DNA from: Gimesia aquarii | GTDB taxonomy: Bacteria > Planctomycetota > Planctomycetia > Planctomycetales > Planctomycetaceae | Reading direction: 5' to 3' | DNA: 64,000 bases | Assembly: GCF_007748195.1 (NCBI RefSeq) | Contig: NZ_CP037920.1 | Span: 1,095,535-1,159,534, forward strand | In this document: in pieces, positions 18,525 through 28,367 of the stretch | Numbering within the stretch: position 1 is the first letter of the stretch | How the letters are laid out: every line of letters begins with the position of its first letter | Program-made: the position numbers and the translations under genes | The notes under the pieces: generated by a model | The model's database searches: none | What the model saw: the letters and a program-made list of their open reading frames with translations, nothing else | Told to the model about the DNA's origin: nothing

Positions 18525-19538
18525 TTAACGACTTTCGGTCACGCGTCCAAAAATCATACGGCCCGCGCTACTTTGTAGAACACTTGTGACAACAGCATCA
18601 ACGTCGCGACCTACTAAATGGTTTGCTTGTTCGCAAACTACCATCGTTCCATCATCCAGGTAGCCTACGCCTTGAGCCTGCGACTCTCCTTCTTTTATAA
18701 TCTTTAATTGAAGATGCTCGCCAGGCAGGTAACGTGGTTTCAGAGAGTTTGCCACATCGTTAAGGTTGATCACATCAACTCCCTGTACGCTGGCGACTTT
18801 ATTCAGATTAAAGTCATTCGTCACTACTTTCCCACCAAGTTTTTTCGCAGCCACGACTAGTCGTTGATCGACGGTGAGCCCCTTTTCTTTATCTGTTTCC
18901 TTAGCCTCGTGCATAGAGATATCCACATTCGGATTGTTCTGTAAAGTAGATAAAATATCTAATCCACGACGTCCTCGAACGCGACGTACTTTATCACTAC
19001 TATCAGCAATGTCCTGTACTTCTTTCAGAATAAAGTCGGGAACAATCATTTCTGAATCCAGAATTTTGGTTTCGACGACGTCGGCAATTCGCCCGTCAAT
19101 GAGAGCACTACTGTCGAGGACCAAAGGACGTCCTCCTTTTAATTCTCGGGAAAATTCCACATAAGGTACAATGAACCTGAAATCATCCTTGGTTTGTAGA
19201 AGAAAAGAAATACATAGATAAGGTAGCGTCAAAGTGGTAATCATCACCACTCCTTCACCCCATGGTGTCTTTGAAATCACAGGTCCCAGAGCCTGTATGA
19301 GTAGATAGCTAAGCAACACCCCTACCAATAATCCAAAATAGATGGCTGAAATGACTTCGATGCGCTTTCGACTAATGAGCAGGTCCAGGCAGGTGACTCC
19401 CTGGGTAAAGATCATCAAGAGCACAAATGCGACCAGAGGATATTGATCGACAGGACTGGGGGGATTAGAACTGACATAGGTTGCAATTGCCCCTGCACAA
19501 ACAAAAGCATAAAGCACTCGGATACTTATTAATAGCAT
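18525..19538 (-). CDS. PIN/TRAM domain membrane protein, YacL-like
   Basis: Four hydrophobic segments (residues about 1-125) anchor the protein in the membrane. They are followed by a PIN-like nuclease domain ([28 protein letters not shown]) with its acidic residues in place. A TRAM RNA-binding domain (about 265-330, [29 protein letters not shown]) completes it. The architecture equals that of Bacillus YacL and planctomycete relatives. A role in RNA processing or turnover is inferred from the domains. Confidence 0.9.
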   Translation of the reverse strand: MLLISIRVLYAFVCAGAIATYVSSNPPSPVDQYPLVAFVLLMIFTQGVTCLDLLISRKRIEVISAIYFGLLVGVLLSYLLIQALGPVISKTPWGEGVVMITTLTLPYLCISFLLQTKDDFRFIVPYVEFSRELKGGRPLVLDSSALIDGRIADVVETKILDSEMIVPDFILKEVQDIADSSDKVRRVRGRRGLDILSTLQNNPNVDISMHEAKETDKEKGLTVDQRLVVAAKKLGGKVVTNDFNLNKVASVQGVDVINLNDVANSLKPRYLPGEHLQLKIIKEGESQAQGVGYLDDGTMVVCEQANHLVGRDVDAVVTSVLQSSAGRMIFGRVTESR

Positions 19539-20058
19539 TTTAAATGGGTCACTTTGAGTTTAAGACAATGGTACTAGTTATTTGTTCCCATTAACTCTCC
19601 CCACGCCAACTCCCACTTTAACAAAAGACTGTTCAGGCCCGATATTTTAATTCGGACATGCTCCAGAAACATTCCTGTTCTCCAGAAAATGGTGTTAGAC
19701 ATCCAGAGAGTTTGGGAATGATTTTGACATCGACAATAACAGGTTTTAAAAAATTGAACCAACAAAATATTGATTTGATTTTCCTGATGAACTTAACTGA
19801 TAGTGCGTTATCTACACAAAACAGACTAGTTCAATCTATTAACAATTCCACATACCAAGATCGCTTTTATTTAGTTTAAGGACCTCGTCTATTCCTTTAC
19901 TAAAAGTTCATCATTCAAACAAACGTCATGGATGTGTTGTTGCTAACAGATGTCGAAGCAACAAAATCATTGTGTGATCTCCCAAACACACAACATATTG
20001 CAGCTTTCAATTCTCGGTTATATCAAATTTGAAAACCTAAGCTGTTATATCAAACTAC

Positions 20059-20075
20059 TTTCTCGTAACGAGAAA
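20059..20075. repeat. perfect 17-bp palindrome (8-1-8), possible operator
   Basis: TTTCTCGT, one central A, then ACGAGAAA. It lies in the gene-free stretch, 40 bp from the structured element. Confidence 0.45.
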
Positions 20076-20114
20076 ATAATAATCGTACACTATAGCTAAT
20101 CAAATTTACTCACG

Positions 20115-20193
20115 CCACTGAAAAGGAAACAGTATCAACTGATTCTGCAACTTAATCTCGATAAATACACAAGTAATCAGTGTCTTTCAGTGG
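20115..20193. ncRNA. candidate structured RNA, nested two-helix stem
   Basis: The outer arms CCACTGAAA (20115-20123) and TTTCAGTGG (20185-20193) enclose the inner arms ACTGATT (20138-20144) and AATCAGT (20175-20181). Both helices are perfect and nested in a non-coding region. The strand is undetermined. Confidence 0.3.
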
Positions 20194-20450
20194 AAGAGCG
20201 CGATTTCTATTCTCAGACATCTCTGTATATAGATTGTGAATCTCAACTTCAATTTCTGTTGGAATTCAAGGAGTAGACATACAGATAGTTTTGCATTAGG
20301 ACTCGAAGAACTCAATTCCTGCTACTGCATCAGACGCAAAAAGAAGTGCAAAGGTTCCAGGATTGATTCAATGAATACCAGTCAGTTTGAATCTTTACGG
20401 GTTTTCGGGAGGAACAAAGGCTCTCATTGAACTGCCGAAGTCATAGAAAT

Positions 20451-20487
20451 GCTAAAAGATGCCTTCAGGCAAAACTGGAAGCATCTT
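20451..20487 (-). terminator. terminator of the ExbB/ExbD operon
   Basis: The perfect 7-bp stem AAGATGC/GCATCTT with extra pairing in CTTC/GAAG is followed on the minus strand by TTTAGCATTT. It lies 50 bp after the last ExbD gene. Confidence 0.7.
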
Positions 20488-20536
20488 AACTGACCTGCTA
20501 GCCAGGATAGACTCATATTGGTTTGAAAGCTGAAAT

Positions 20537-21046
20537 TTAGCTTCCAGCAGCAGGACCGCCTACAGGTGGCGCAAATTTGATTTTCTCAATGTAACGGATA
20601 ATGTGTTTTCCCGACGAATCAAGCCGACCTGTGCAAGCACTGACTGCCTTCAATGTATATTCAAAATGCAGGTTGTAGTCGGCTTCGATTTCAACTTCCA
20701 TATCTTTTGTGATTGGATTACCGGGTCTGCCGATAATTTTCAGGATCTCATTATTCAAACCAGCAAACACATTCGGACCATTTCCCAAATTGACCTGTCC
20801 CAGTCGAATGGTATTCAGTGATCCATCTTCATTAGCCACAAGCCGGACTTTGATGTCAAACATAGGCAATTCATCGGAAGGGGTAGAATCATCGGTGATT
20901 GGCATATTGACGTTAAAGTCACCTTCCGGTTCAACAATATTCAGTGTCAACATAAAGAAGATCAAAAGCTGAAAGACGACATCAATCATCGGTGCCATCT
21001 GCGGCTCGATCTTTTCTGCTTCTCGCCCTGAACTACGTAACTTCAT
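20537..21046 (-). CDS. exbD: ExbD/TolR-family biopolymer transport protein (second copy)
   Basis: This protein has one N-terminal membrane helix (PMIDVVFQLLIFFMLTLN) with the Asp that couples the proton motive force, preceded by a basic cytoplasmic tail (KLRSSGREAEK) and followed by a periplasmic domain. I chose the ATG at 21046 because AGGA lies upstream; the frame opens at a TTG at 21064. It is the last gene of the operon, after exbB and another exbD, and ends in a Gly/Pro/Ala tail. Confidence 0.88.
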   Translation of the reverse strand: MKLRSSGREAEKIEPQMAPMIDVVFQLLIFFMLTLNIVEPEGDFNVNMPITDDSTPSDELPMFDIKVRLVANEDGSLNTIRLGQVNLGNGPNVFAGLNNEILKIIGRPGNPITKDMEVEIEADYNLHFEYTLKAVSACTGRLDSSGKHIIRYIEKIKFAPPVGGPAAGS

Positions 21047-21108
21047 AGGAATATGATCCTGCAATAAAGAGGTCTGTAGAATCTACAGAATGTCTCAAAA
21101 ATAATTGG

Positions 21109-21579
21109 CTACTGTGTCTTTTGTGTTGCTACAAAAGAAAACTTCGTGAAACCGTTTTCCTGTGCGAGCTTGATAAGGTCTTGTATCAATCCTGTGTCCA
21201 CTTGAGCATCTGACCTTAATTTCACGGGGACATCATTCGGATCCTGGTTTTTCTGTTTGTAGATACGTGCTTCCTGTTCCAGTTTTGGTCCAAATTTTAA
21301 TACCGGGATTTTTTCACCAGTATAAAAAACATAAGCCTGAGGATCTGTAATTTCACCCTCCTGATTACGTTCAAAGCCGATATTCAAAACGAGTTCATCA
21401 GCTGCTTTGGTTTCAGGAGGTTTAGCCAAAGAATCCGAGGGAAGTTTTACTCGTTCATCTGCTTGAATCTGCTCAAAATTGGTAATCACCATAAAAAAGG
21501 CGATTAATTGAAAGACAATATCAATCATCGGCGTCATGTCGATCTCAGCGACTGCCGCTTTTTGGGATTTAATTCGCAT
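21109..21579 (-). CDS. exbD: ExbD/TolR-family biopolymer transport protein (first copy)
   Basis: The single membrane helix DMTPMIDIVFQLIAFFMVITN carries the conserved Asp. A periplasmic domain rich in charged residues follows (LPSDSLAKPPETKAADELVL, then a mixed alpha/beta part). The ATG at 21579 follows GGAGAG; a GTG at 21594 is the alternative. It sits 73 bp after exbB and 62 bp before the second exbD. Two non-identical ExbD subunits beside one ExbB could form a hetero-ring or two complexes. Confidence 0.9.
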   Translation of the reverse strand: MRIKSQKAAVAEIDMTPMIDIVFQLIAFFMVITNFEQIQADERVKLPSDSLAKPPETKAADELVLNIGFERNQEGEITDPQAYVFYTGEKIPVLKFGPKLEQEARIYKQKNQDPNDVPVKLRSDAQVDTGLIQDLIKLAQENGFTKFSFVATQKTQ

Positions 21580-21652
21580 TGTAAAGCTCTCCACTCAAAC
21601 AGAGTTAATTCCTGAATCGTGTTTGCAATGATTCTATTGATTCATTCAGACT

Positions 21653-22543
21653 CTATTTGCTATTAGCAGAAAAACGGTTCATTAGACTTTCGCTAATCAT
21701 TCCTACTTCCAGTGAAAATCGAGCGACACGATTTCTTAGCAGGCTATAGAAAATCATTGCTGGAATTGCGACAGTCAAACCTTCCAGAGTCGTAAACAAT
21801 GCTGTTGAAATACCGTCTGCCAATTCAGAGGGTTTAGGCGAAGTTGCAGAACTTGCAATTGTCTGGAAACTCAAAATCATACCGTAAACAGTACCCATCA
21901 ATCCAATCATAGGAGCGATGGCTCCAATCAATGCCAAGTAGCTTAGCTTGTGCTCCATTGCCATGTTTTCGTCTTCCCCAACTTCCTGCATGCCTTCAAT
22001 AGCCTCCGCATAACCTTGATTTAGCTTACTCAAGCCAGCTGCTAAAACGCGTGCAACGAATGAATCATCGCTTTTGGCTAATTCATAGGCGCCTTGATAA
22101 TCCTTACTATTGATTTTTTCTTCAAAGGCTCCGATCAAATCGGGAGGCATCATATTATCTCGTCGAATCGAGAGAACATTCGCCATGATCAAAGCGACCA
22201 TCAAAAACGAAAGTAAGAGCAGGATTAAACCGAAGAAGCCTGAAGCACGAATCATCCAGGACAGAAAACTTTCCTTTGCTACTGCCGGAGCACCATTTTC
22301 TGCCGGAGGGTTTTCTGCTGCGGGAGCTTCTCCCCCAGCTGCAGGTGCTTCGCCTGCCGGGGCTGCTTCATCATCTGCAGGTGCCTCGCCTGCGGCGGGG
22401 GCGGGAGTTTTTTCGTCCTGATATGCCCAGGTTTTTGAGTTCAGGCCAATTGGTGTAAAAACAACTGCGCAGAGAAGTAATATACTCAGGCTACGATAAG
22501 CCAGTGAAATCTGATTCCGTTCCAAGGAATTCCCCATCATCAT
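21653..22543 (-). CDS. exbB: ExbB/TolQ/MotA-family proton channel protein
   Basis: I chose the ATG at 22543 (MMMGNSL) because GGAG precedes it; the frame is open to 22627. A membrane-targeting segment at about residues 16-38 leads into an Ala/Pro/Glu-rich low-complexity spacer (about 45-85). Three TM helices follow in the MotA/TolQ/ExbB fold, with the characteristic APMIGLMGTVYGMI and GISTALFTTLEGLTVAIPAMIFY. It energises a periplasmic partner by proton flow with the ExbD proteins. No TonB or TolA is in the window. Confidence 0.9.
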   Translation of the reverse strand: MMMGNSLERNQISLAYRSLSILLLCAVVFTPIGLNSKTWAYQDEKTPAPAAGEAPADDEAAPAGEAPAAGGEAPAAENPPAENGAPAVAKESFLSWMIRASGFFGLILLLLSFLMVALIMANVLSIRRDNMMPPDLIGAFEEKINSKDYQGAYELAKSDDSFVARVLAAGLSKLNQGYAEAIEGMQEVGEDENMAMEHKLSYLALIGAIAPMIGLMGTVYGMILSFQTIASSATSPKPSELADGISTALFTTLEGLTVAIPAMIFYSLLRNRVARFSLEVGMISESLMNRFSANSK

Positions 22544-22704
22544 TGCTGTGGTCTCCGGTCTTTTGAAAGGAGTGTAAATCGTGGATTTGTTGTGATTCAA
22601 GTTTGAAGTATTTTTAACTTCGTTCATTATTTATAGGTCAAAATTGCATTGTAAAGGGAATACTGACTGAATCTTTCCAGCAATCTGACATTCGTACTAA
22701 AAAA

Positions 22705-23751
22705 TTAGCTTCTTGCCGCTTTTTGCGTCCATTCACTATTGGGATACTGCTGTTGCAAGACAGCACGGGCTTCAACACCACGTTCGGGTTTCTGAACTTT
22801 TCCCCATAATGTAGAAAGGCGATAAAGGGCTTCGGCATGAACTGCTGGTTCCGAAGGAAATAGAACATCAATATGGAGATAGGCAATTAATGCTTCTTTG
22901 GACTCTCCTAATTCGCGATAGCAGTCTCCTTTTCTCAGGTAGGCTTCTGCTAGCAATGCGCTTTGTTGGGAATTGGCACTCTTGATGATTTCATCGAGCT
23001 TCTTGATCGCTTCTTTAGGCTTACCTTCTTTTTGCAGACACCAGGCACCACCTAATTGTGCTGCTCTTTTACCGGCTAATTCTGACTCTGATTTGGCATC
23101 CATTTTGGCGACGGCATTGAACGCCGCTAACGCACCGTTGACATTCCCTTGTGCGAGTAGAACGCGTGCTTTCAGATTTTTGGCATCCATCTGATAGTCT
23201 TTCCATGGGGATGTTTCCAAAGTACTGAATGCTTTGTTTGCTGCAGCATAATCTTTTTTTGCCAGATAGGCTTCTCCCAGTAATTTTGTTGCCGGGTAAT
23301 ATTGATAATGATCACCGTTGGCTTTGATAAATGCATCGAGCATTTTAATAGCGTTATCCAAAGCAGCGGCATCTGATTGTGCACTTTTGGTAGTCGCCCG
23401 GGCAATCATGAACTGTAAGTCCTTCTTGAGGTTGGCGCTGCCACCTGCCTGCGACTTTTTATATTGTTCTAATGCTGCAGCGTAGTTTCCGTTCCGTTCT
23501 TGATTCCGAGCAATATTCAATTGTGGCGGTTCACCATCCCACCGAACCCGTTCAACTTCATTTGCGGGAATTTTTACGCTTTTCGTGCCCCGTTTTAAAG
23601 TCAAATCGGTTTTCGTATAACCAGTGATATCACCTAACAACGGGCTGCTACTGTTGTACTGATAAACCGAGTCTGCTGCTTCGAGATTTGAAACTATTAG
23701 AATTTGTAAACCTGCCAGCAGGCTTAAACAGAACCAGATTGGGTGTTTCAT
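22705..23751 (-). CDS. secreted TPR protein of the Exb operon
   Basis: The ATG at 23751 (MKHPIWF) follows GAGGAG and gives a Sec signal (LLAGLQILIVSNLEA). A short beta region (SSPLLGDITGYTKTDLTLKRG, similar to small SH3-like planctomycete modules) precedes six or seven TPR-like units (YAAALEQYKKSQ, AYLAKKDYAAANKAFS, AYLRKGDCYRELGESKEAL). It is a periplasmic scaffold in the style of YbgF/CpoB, which works with Tol systems. The position between the giant TPR protein and exbB supports a shared envelope role. Confidence 0.85.
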   Translation of the reverse strand: MKHPIWFCLSLLAGLQILIVSNLEAADSVYQYNSSSPLLGDITGYTKTDLTLKRGTKSVKIPANEVERVRWDGEPPQLNIARNQERNGNYAAALEQYKKSQAGGSANLKKDLQFMIARATTKSAQSDAAALDNAIKMLDAFIKANGDHYQYYPATKLLGEAYLAKKDYAAANKAFSTLETSPWKDYQMDAKNLKARVLLAQGNVNGALAAFNAVAKMDAKSESELAGKRAAQLGGAWCLQKEGKPKEAIKKLDEIIKSANSQQSALLAEAYLRKGDCYRELGESKEALIAYLHIDVLFPSEPAVHAEALYRLSTLWGKVQKPERGVEARAVLQQQYPNSEWTQKAARS

Positions 23752-23820
23752 CAGTTTTTTGCTCCTCAACAATAATTATAGTCTCATCACGGATTAGTGA
23801 TTTTGTCGGTTCAAAGTAAA

Positions 23821-26800
23821 TCAAACATCCTTCGATTCACTTTCCGGACGAGGTCGTGATTGTTTTTGTTGTTTTGCTTGTGCGGCTTTTTTCTTGGCTA
23901 TTGCTGCTTTACGAGCTGCTATTTCTTCTGGAGACATTTGGGCCAGCTTCGCTTTACGAGCTGCAATCTGTTCCGGTGTAAGTTTTCGTTTTTCCTTGCC
24001 TGATTCCTCTTTTTCTGGCCTTTTTTTACTTTTGGCTTTCTCCGACTCTGTTGGGGATTGTGCTTTATCCTCAACAGCTTGCGGCTTGGAGGACTTTGTC
24101 TTTGCAGAACGATTCGGTTTGAGTGTCGGAGGTGGCTCTGGAATTTGTGAAGGCATTGTTACATTCGAGGCAAGTTGATATGACGGTCGAGCCTTTTTGC
24201 CAGGCTTTAAGCCAAAGAAATAGAATGCGGCGGCACCTCCAATTCCCAGAAGAATGACGACTAGGAATAAAATTGTATTAGACCCGGCTTCTGCCTGTGG
24301 TGTTGCTGCAGATTGTTGTGCGACTTTTTGCTGCGTGTTCGAAGGAGATTCTGTTTTTAATTGATTCGCTCCATTCGCTGCGATCGTTTGTGCTGCGGTC
24401 TTGCGACGTTCCAGGTTTTGTGGATCTTCACCCAGGTCAGTCTGAATTTGTCGATAGAGTTGGTTGAAGCGCTCCCAGACTTCATCCGACAAATCAACGC
24501 TTATTTGGCCAAAGACGTTTGTTTCATATTTGGCACGATTCAATTCATCTTGACTGTTGATAGCGATTCCATATTTCCGTCGAGACTCGATGCTATTGAA
24601 TTTTGAATCATAATACATTTTCTTTAAATCATCGCGGCCCGTAGCAGCGATTGAATTTTGTAAGAGACGGGCTAGATAGCCCCAACCTCGAACAAGGACT
24701 CCATCTGAAAGTGTGATTCCATTAATGGCGTCCAGATATTTTTTGTGAGAATCACCCTGACCACTGCCAGCCCAATCTTGCAAGATGGAAGCTGCTTCAA
24801 ACTGAACTTCAGGCGATTTGTCCTTCTCTTTAAGAACTGGAGTGATTAATTCCAGTGCTTCTTCGAACTCACCTTGCTGACGTTTACAATTGACAAGTCT
24901 CAGAGTAATTCCAACCTGAAAATTTCCGGGGATGAAATCGCCTGAAGCATCTTGGCGTTTCTGGATCTCTTCAAAGGCCGCTGCTGCTTTATCAAAGTAT
25001 TTTCGGGCGATGGCTGGGTTCTCACTGGCTCCTTGTCCCATCCCAAAATAAGTTTCTCCGATCCAGACCAATGAACCGTATGTCTGGTCCTTTCGCTTGA
25101 AGATGTCAGTTAAAAATGTTTCCAGTGACTTGCGTACGTCATCAATGCGTTTGGTATCACCGGTTGCTTTCAGACGTTCTATCTCTTCAGTAATCTTTTC
25201 GCCCAGTTGGCGATACATTTCGGTAATGGATTCTCCACCAGATCCCGATGCAGATTCTTCAAGTTGCTTCATCGCTTTCCGAGCTAATTCAATCTGTTGT
25301 AAACCAATAAAAGCACGCAATTGAAGTTGATACACCAGGTTGGCAAATTCACTACTTTGAACTCCCTTGGCAGGTCGTTTTTTGCCTTTCGCGACGTGAA
25401 TTGCTTTCAGGACGGAGTGTGGTCCTTTCGACAAAATATCGACGGCTTCCTGATAGTTTCCTTTGTTCAAAGCAATTTGAGCAAGTGAAGCTTTTGCCGC
25501 AGTGAGGTTTTCTGGTGTTGCTGCTGTCTTAGGTAAAGATTTAAGAGTTGCTGAAATACCCGTTCGAAGATGTTTCTCTGCAAGTTTAGCCCACTGGTTT
25601 ATATCAGCCGGTTTATCGTCGGACCGCCGAGACATTGTTGTCAGATAGCTATTCCAATAAGCCTGCCCTGCTCTAATCTGGGCATCCACATATTGTGGCG
25701 CCGCTGGAGGGACTTGTGAGTACCACTTGGCAGCTTCTGCGGGACGGTCTGTCTGACTGTAAATATTACCCAGCTGAATACGTGCATCGTTGGCTCGATC
25801 ACTGTCAGGCCATTTTGTCGTAATCAGATTACATATGCTTTCCATATGCTGATTATCAACATACCGCTGTTCTTTGGGTGAATCATTGTAAGCCTGTAGA
25901 TAGCCTGCCAGCGCAAGGTAAGCCGCATCCAAAGCGATTTGCTCACTATCTTTGTGATGGAAGTTAGCGATAAATTCGCCAAGAATTGCAGATTCATAAC
26001 TTCGTCTCAAATTATAGTATGTATAGCAGAGTAAAAATCGAGCGTGATCTAATTCTTTGGGATCGGTTTTGTTGTCGGCCAATTTCAGGGCAATTTTCAG
26101 AATGCGGGCCGTTTCTTCCATGAATTGATTGAGTTCGATCTGTGCATTCTTTTTGTCTTTTGCTGATTTAGCCGCGGCAAGTTTGTCCTTCAGGGTTTTG
26201 GTCTGCTTAACACGGTCCTGCCCTAACCCATAAGCCGTTTCGAAATCATTGGGATCTCCTCCGGAATTTCCTTGTAGCTTTGCGGTAATACGACTGATCA
26301 ATAGTCGGGAAACATCACGATATTTGCCTCGGAATGCGTTGACAAATCGAGCGTTCTTCAAAGCTTGTCGCAGAATTCGTTCCTGCTCATTTTTCTTTTT
26401 TCCCTCGGTATTGGCTAACGCTTCTTGAGCACGTGCCAGTTCCCATGTGATTCCCTGACCGATAGAAGTACGATTCCGTGAACGGTTTGCTTTCAACCAT
26501 TCCTCTGCTTCATTGATCACGAGTTCGTAATCTTTTTTCTTATCATCGTTAAGACAAATTAAACGGAACTGCAAGATATTATCTTTTAACTGTTTGATCG
26601 GCTGTGATTGTCCTGGGTGGCCCAGCAACTCATTATAAATTCCCAGCGCGCGGCCTAACTCTCCCTGTTCCTCAAAGCATTTGCCCTGCCACATACGGGC
26701 ATAAAGTCCACCTACCTGGCTGCGATAGCGTTCGTGAATTTTGGCATATTCTTCTGAAGCCTTCTTCAAGAGGCGATTAAAGTCGGCACTGCCAGGATCG

Positions 26801-27444
26801 TAGGTTTGTGCTTCTGCATAAGTACATTGTGCGAGATCGAGCTGCGCGCTCATGAACTGGATTTCTGCGTTTGCTCTGGCTTTGTATTTTTCAGGTTCCT
26901 TTTGTTTGTCAATAAAAGTAGCAGGGAACGATTTCCAGGTCTTTTCGTGCAGATTGTAAGCCTTCTGAAAAATCGCACGTGCCTGGGCAACAAGTTTCCT
27001 GGCAGCAGCCTGAGCTTCTTTTTTCTTTTTTACTTCTGATGTAGCTTTAGCTTTACGAACTTCAACTTCCGCTTTTTCAAGAATAATCTTTCCCTGTTCG
27101 GTATTCGCTGTTCCCGCTTTGGGGTGATTAGGGCTCTGTTGGGTAAACAGTTTTAATTGTGCTAACGCCTGATTGAGCGTTGCTTCCTGATCTTTCGGGA
27201 GCTTCTGAGTTCGTGAAAACATCATCAGAGTCATAGCACGCTCAAAAGGAATCAGCTCTCGTATCTCTTTGGGCGTTGTTTGATCAATGTCGATTTGATC
27301 GAGATACTGCAAAGCTGTATCGTGATAGTTTTTGTCTCTTAGACCCTGCAGGAACTCAAGATACTGCTCTTCTGCAGATGCAGGAGCCAGAGAAGTGAGT
27401 ATGGCAGCAAAACTCACTATTGAAACTAAATGGAATAGACGCAT
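23821..27444 (-). CDS. very large TPR membrane protein of the Exb operon
   Basis: This 1207-residue protein has a Sec signal peptide (MRLFHLVSIVSFAAIL...ASA), a long array of TPR-like helical repeats up to about residue 1000, and a single membrane helix near 1080-1100 (ILFLVVILLGIGGAAAFYFF). The tail is Lys-rich and contains two tandem copies of an xPEEIAARKAxxAxx motif. The repeats would lie in the periplasm and the basic tail in the cytoplasm. It is the first gene of the minus-strand cluster. A role in coupling ExbB/D to envelope structures is inferred only from operon order. Confidence 0.82.
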   Translation of the reverse strand: MRLFHLVSIVSFAAILTSLAPASAEEQYLEFLQGLRDKNYHDTALQYLDQIDIDQTTPKEIRELIPFERAMTLMMFSRTQKLPKDQEATLNQALAQLKLFTQQSPNHPKAGTANTEQGKIILEKAEVEVRKAKATSEVKKKKEAQAAARKLVAQARAIFQKAYNLHEKTWKSFPATFIDKQKEPEKYKARANAEIQFMSAQLDLAQCTYAEAQTYDPGSADFNRLLKKASEEYAKIHERYRSQVGGLYARMWQGKCFEEQGELGRALGIYNELLGHPGQSQPIKQLKDNILQFRLICLNDDKKKDYELVINEAEEWLKANRSRNRTSIGQGITWELARAQEALANTEGKKKNEQERILRQALKNARFVNAFRGKYRDVSRLLISRITAKLQGNSGGDPNDFETAYGLGQDRVKQTKTLKDKLAAAKSAKDKKNAQIELNQFMEETARILKIALKLADNKTDPKELDHARFLLCYTYYNLRRSYESAILGEFIANFHHKDSEQIALDAAYLALAGYLQAYNDSPKEQRYVDNQHMESICNLITTKWPDSDRANDARIQLGNIYSQTDRPAEAAKWYSQVPPAAPQYVDAQIRAGQAYWNSYLTTMSRRSDDKPADINQWAKLAEKHLRTGISATLKSLPKTAATPENLTAAKASLAQIALNKGNYQEAVDILSKGPHSVLKAIHVAKGKKRPAKGVQSSEFANLVYQLQLRAFIGLQQIELARKAMKQLEESASGSGGESITEMYRQLGEKITEEIERLKATGDTKRIDDVRKSLETFLTDIFKRKDQTYGSLVWIGETYFGMGQGASENPAIARKYFDKAAAAFEEIQKRQDASGDFIPGNFQVGITLRLVNCKRQQGEFEEALELITPVLKEKDKSPEVQFEAASILQDWAGSGQGDSHKKYLDAINGITLSDGVLVRGWGYLARLLQNSIAATGRDDLKKMYYDSKFNSIESRRKYGIAINSQDELNRAKYETNVFGQISVDLSDEVWERFNQLYRQIQTDLGEDPQNLERRKTAAQTIAANGANQLKTESPSNTQQKVAQQSAATPQAEAGSNTILFLVVILLGIGGAAAFYFFGLKPGKKARPSYQLASNVTMPSQIPEPPPTLKPNRSAKTKSSKPQAVEDKAQSPTESEKAKSKKRPEKEESGKEKRKLTPEQIAARKAKLAQMSPEEIAARKAAIAKKKAAQAKQQKQSRPRPESESKDV

Positions 27445-27945
27445 ATTACAAATTCCATCGCTAATGAACGGATGAACTAAGGCAGTGATAGAAAGGACTC
27501 AAACCTACGAAATCACACGATTGGAAGAAGCCATACAGAATGGAGACACCTTGACAATCATTATACCTACCTTATTAACAAAATGTTCGCTATCTGATTT
27601 CGATTTTCTTAAAAGAGATGGTTTTCCAGAGGTGAGAGAGAACCATTCTTAGCTGAAAAATCGTTAAATACCAGCATATCCCGAGAGAGAGGTCTCTGCA
27701 AGAAAGATGCTGGTAATCGTTGATAATTCGGTTGTTAAACCAATACATCTTTGGCTTTACCTGGACCTGATGAAGGTCCCTGAATCTCTTACGACATTTT
27801 CATTGGGAAAGTTGGCATTGAATGGGACCTGACTTCAAGATTGTACACCGCTTATTTGAAGATGAAGAATAAAAGCTCAGTCAGCCTCCGAATTTGACGT
27901 TGGACAGTGATGTCTATATAAAGAATGACATACGTCAGGCGAATC
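27445..27945. other. 500-bp intergenic region with hairpins
   Basis: No protein gene is seen. It holds a 9-bp stem TACCAGCAT/ATGCTGGTA (27669-27677 with 27707-27715) and a short GGACC/GGTCC hairpin near 27764. It likely carries the promoter of the large TPR operon (minus) and of tRNA-Ser (plus). Confidence 0.45.
27669..27715. repeat. hairpin with 9-bp perfect arms
   Basis: TACCAGCAT and ATGCTGGTA enclose a 29-nt loop with further GAGAG/CTCT pairing. The function is unknown. Confidence 0.35.
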
Positions 27946-28033
<88 letters not shown>

Positions 28034-28036
28034 AGG

Positions 28037-28092
28037 AAAAATACAGGCTTGCAAACTCATGTATAAATTATGTTTGCAAGCCTGTATTTTTT
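28037..28092 (+). terminator. strong rho-independent terminator of tRNA-Ser
   Basis: The arms at 28037-28056 and 28072-28091 pair over about 20 bp (core CAGGCTTGCAAAC with GTTTGCAAGCCTG) around a 15-nt loop and end in TTTTTT. Confidence 0.9.
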
Positions 28093-28165
28093 GTAATCTG
28101 ATATCTAATCTTTAAGCCGCGACAGTCTTCTCTCTTGCCGTGATTCCAAAAACTCACACTTACAT

Positions 28166-28366
28166 ATGAAACTTCTTCATGCTTTGAAGACTCTCTCTGT
28201 CGCCTGCGAGCGTGAGCAGGATTGGAAAGCCGCCATTCGAGCCCATCAACAGATCATTCAAATGGCGACAGATTTCAAAAAAAATACCGGCAGTGATCGG
28301 TTCCAAAGCGCGATGCATAGCGCACATTCCAATTGTGAAAGGCTTTCGAAAGCAAACTTGCTCTAG
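28166..28366 (+). CDS. possible small helical protein
   Basis: An ATG-initiated 66-codon frame lies between the tRNA terminator and the convergent SulP gene. The product would be mostly helical (ALKTLSVACEREQDWKAAIRAHQQIIQMA), reminiscent of a single TPR-like hairpin. There is no clear Shine-Dalgarno, so it is uncertain. Confidence 0.35.
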   Translation: MKLLHALKTLSVACEREQDWKAAIRAHQQIIQMATDFKKNTGSDRFQSAMHSAHSNCERLSKANLL

Positions 28367-28367
28367 A

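Larger units (their letters stand above)
19539..20450. other. 912-bp intergenic region with palindrome and candidate structured RNA
   Basis: No convincing protein gene is seen. The sequence is AT-rich and holds a perfect 17-bp palindrome (20059-20075) and a two-helix inverted-repeat structure (20115-20193), described separately. Promoters for the minus-strand PIN-TRAM gene lie at its left end. Confidence 0.5.

Noticed and set aside
22638..22886. 82-codon minus-strand frame between exbB and the TPR gene
   Set aside because: It overlaps the 3-prime end of the TPR gene in another frame and has no start signals.
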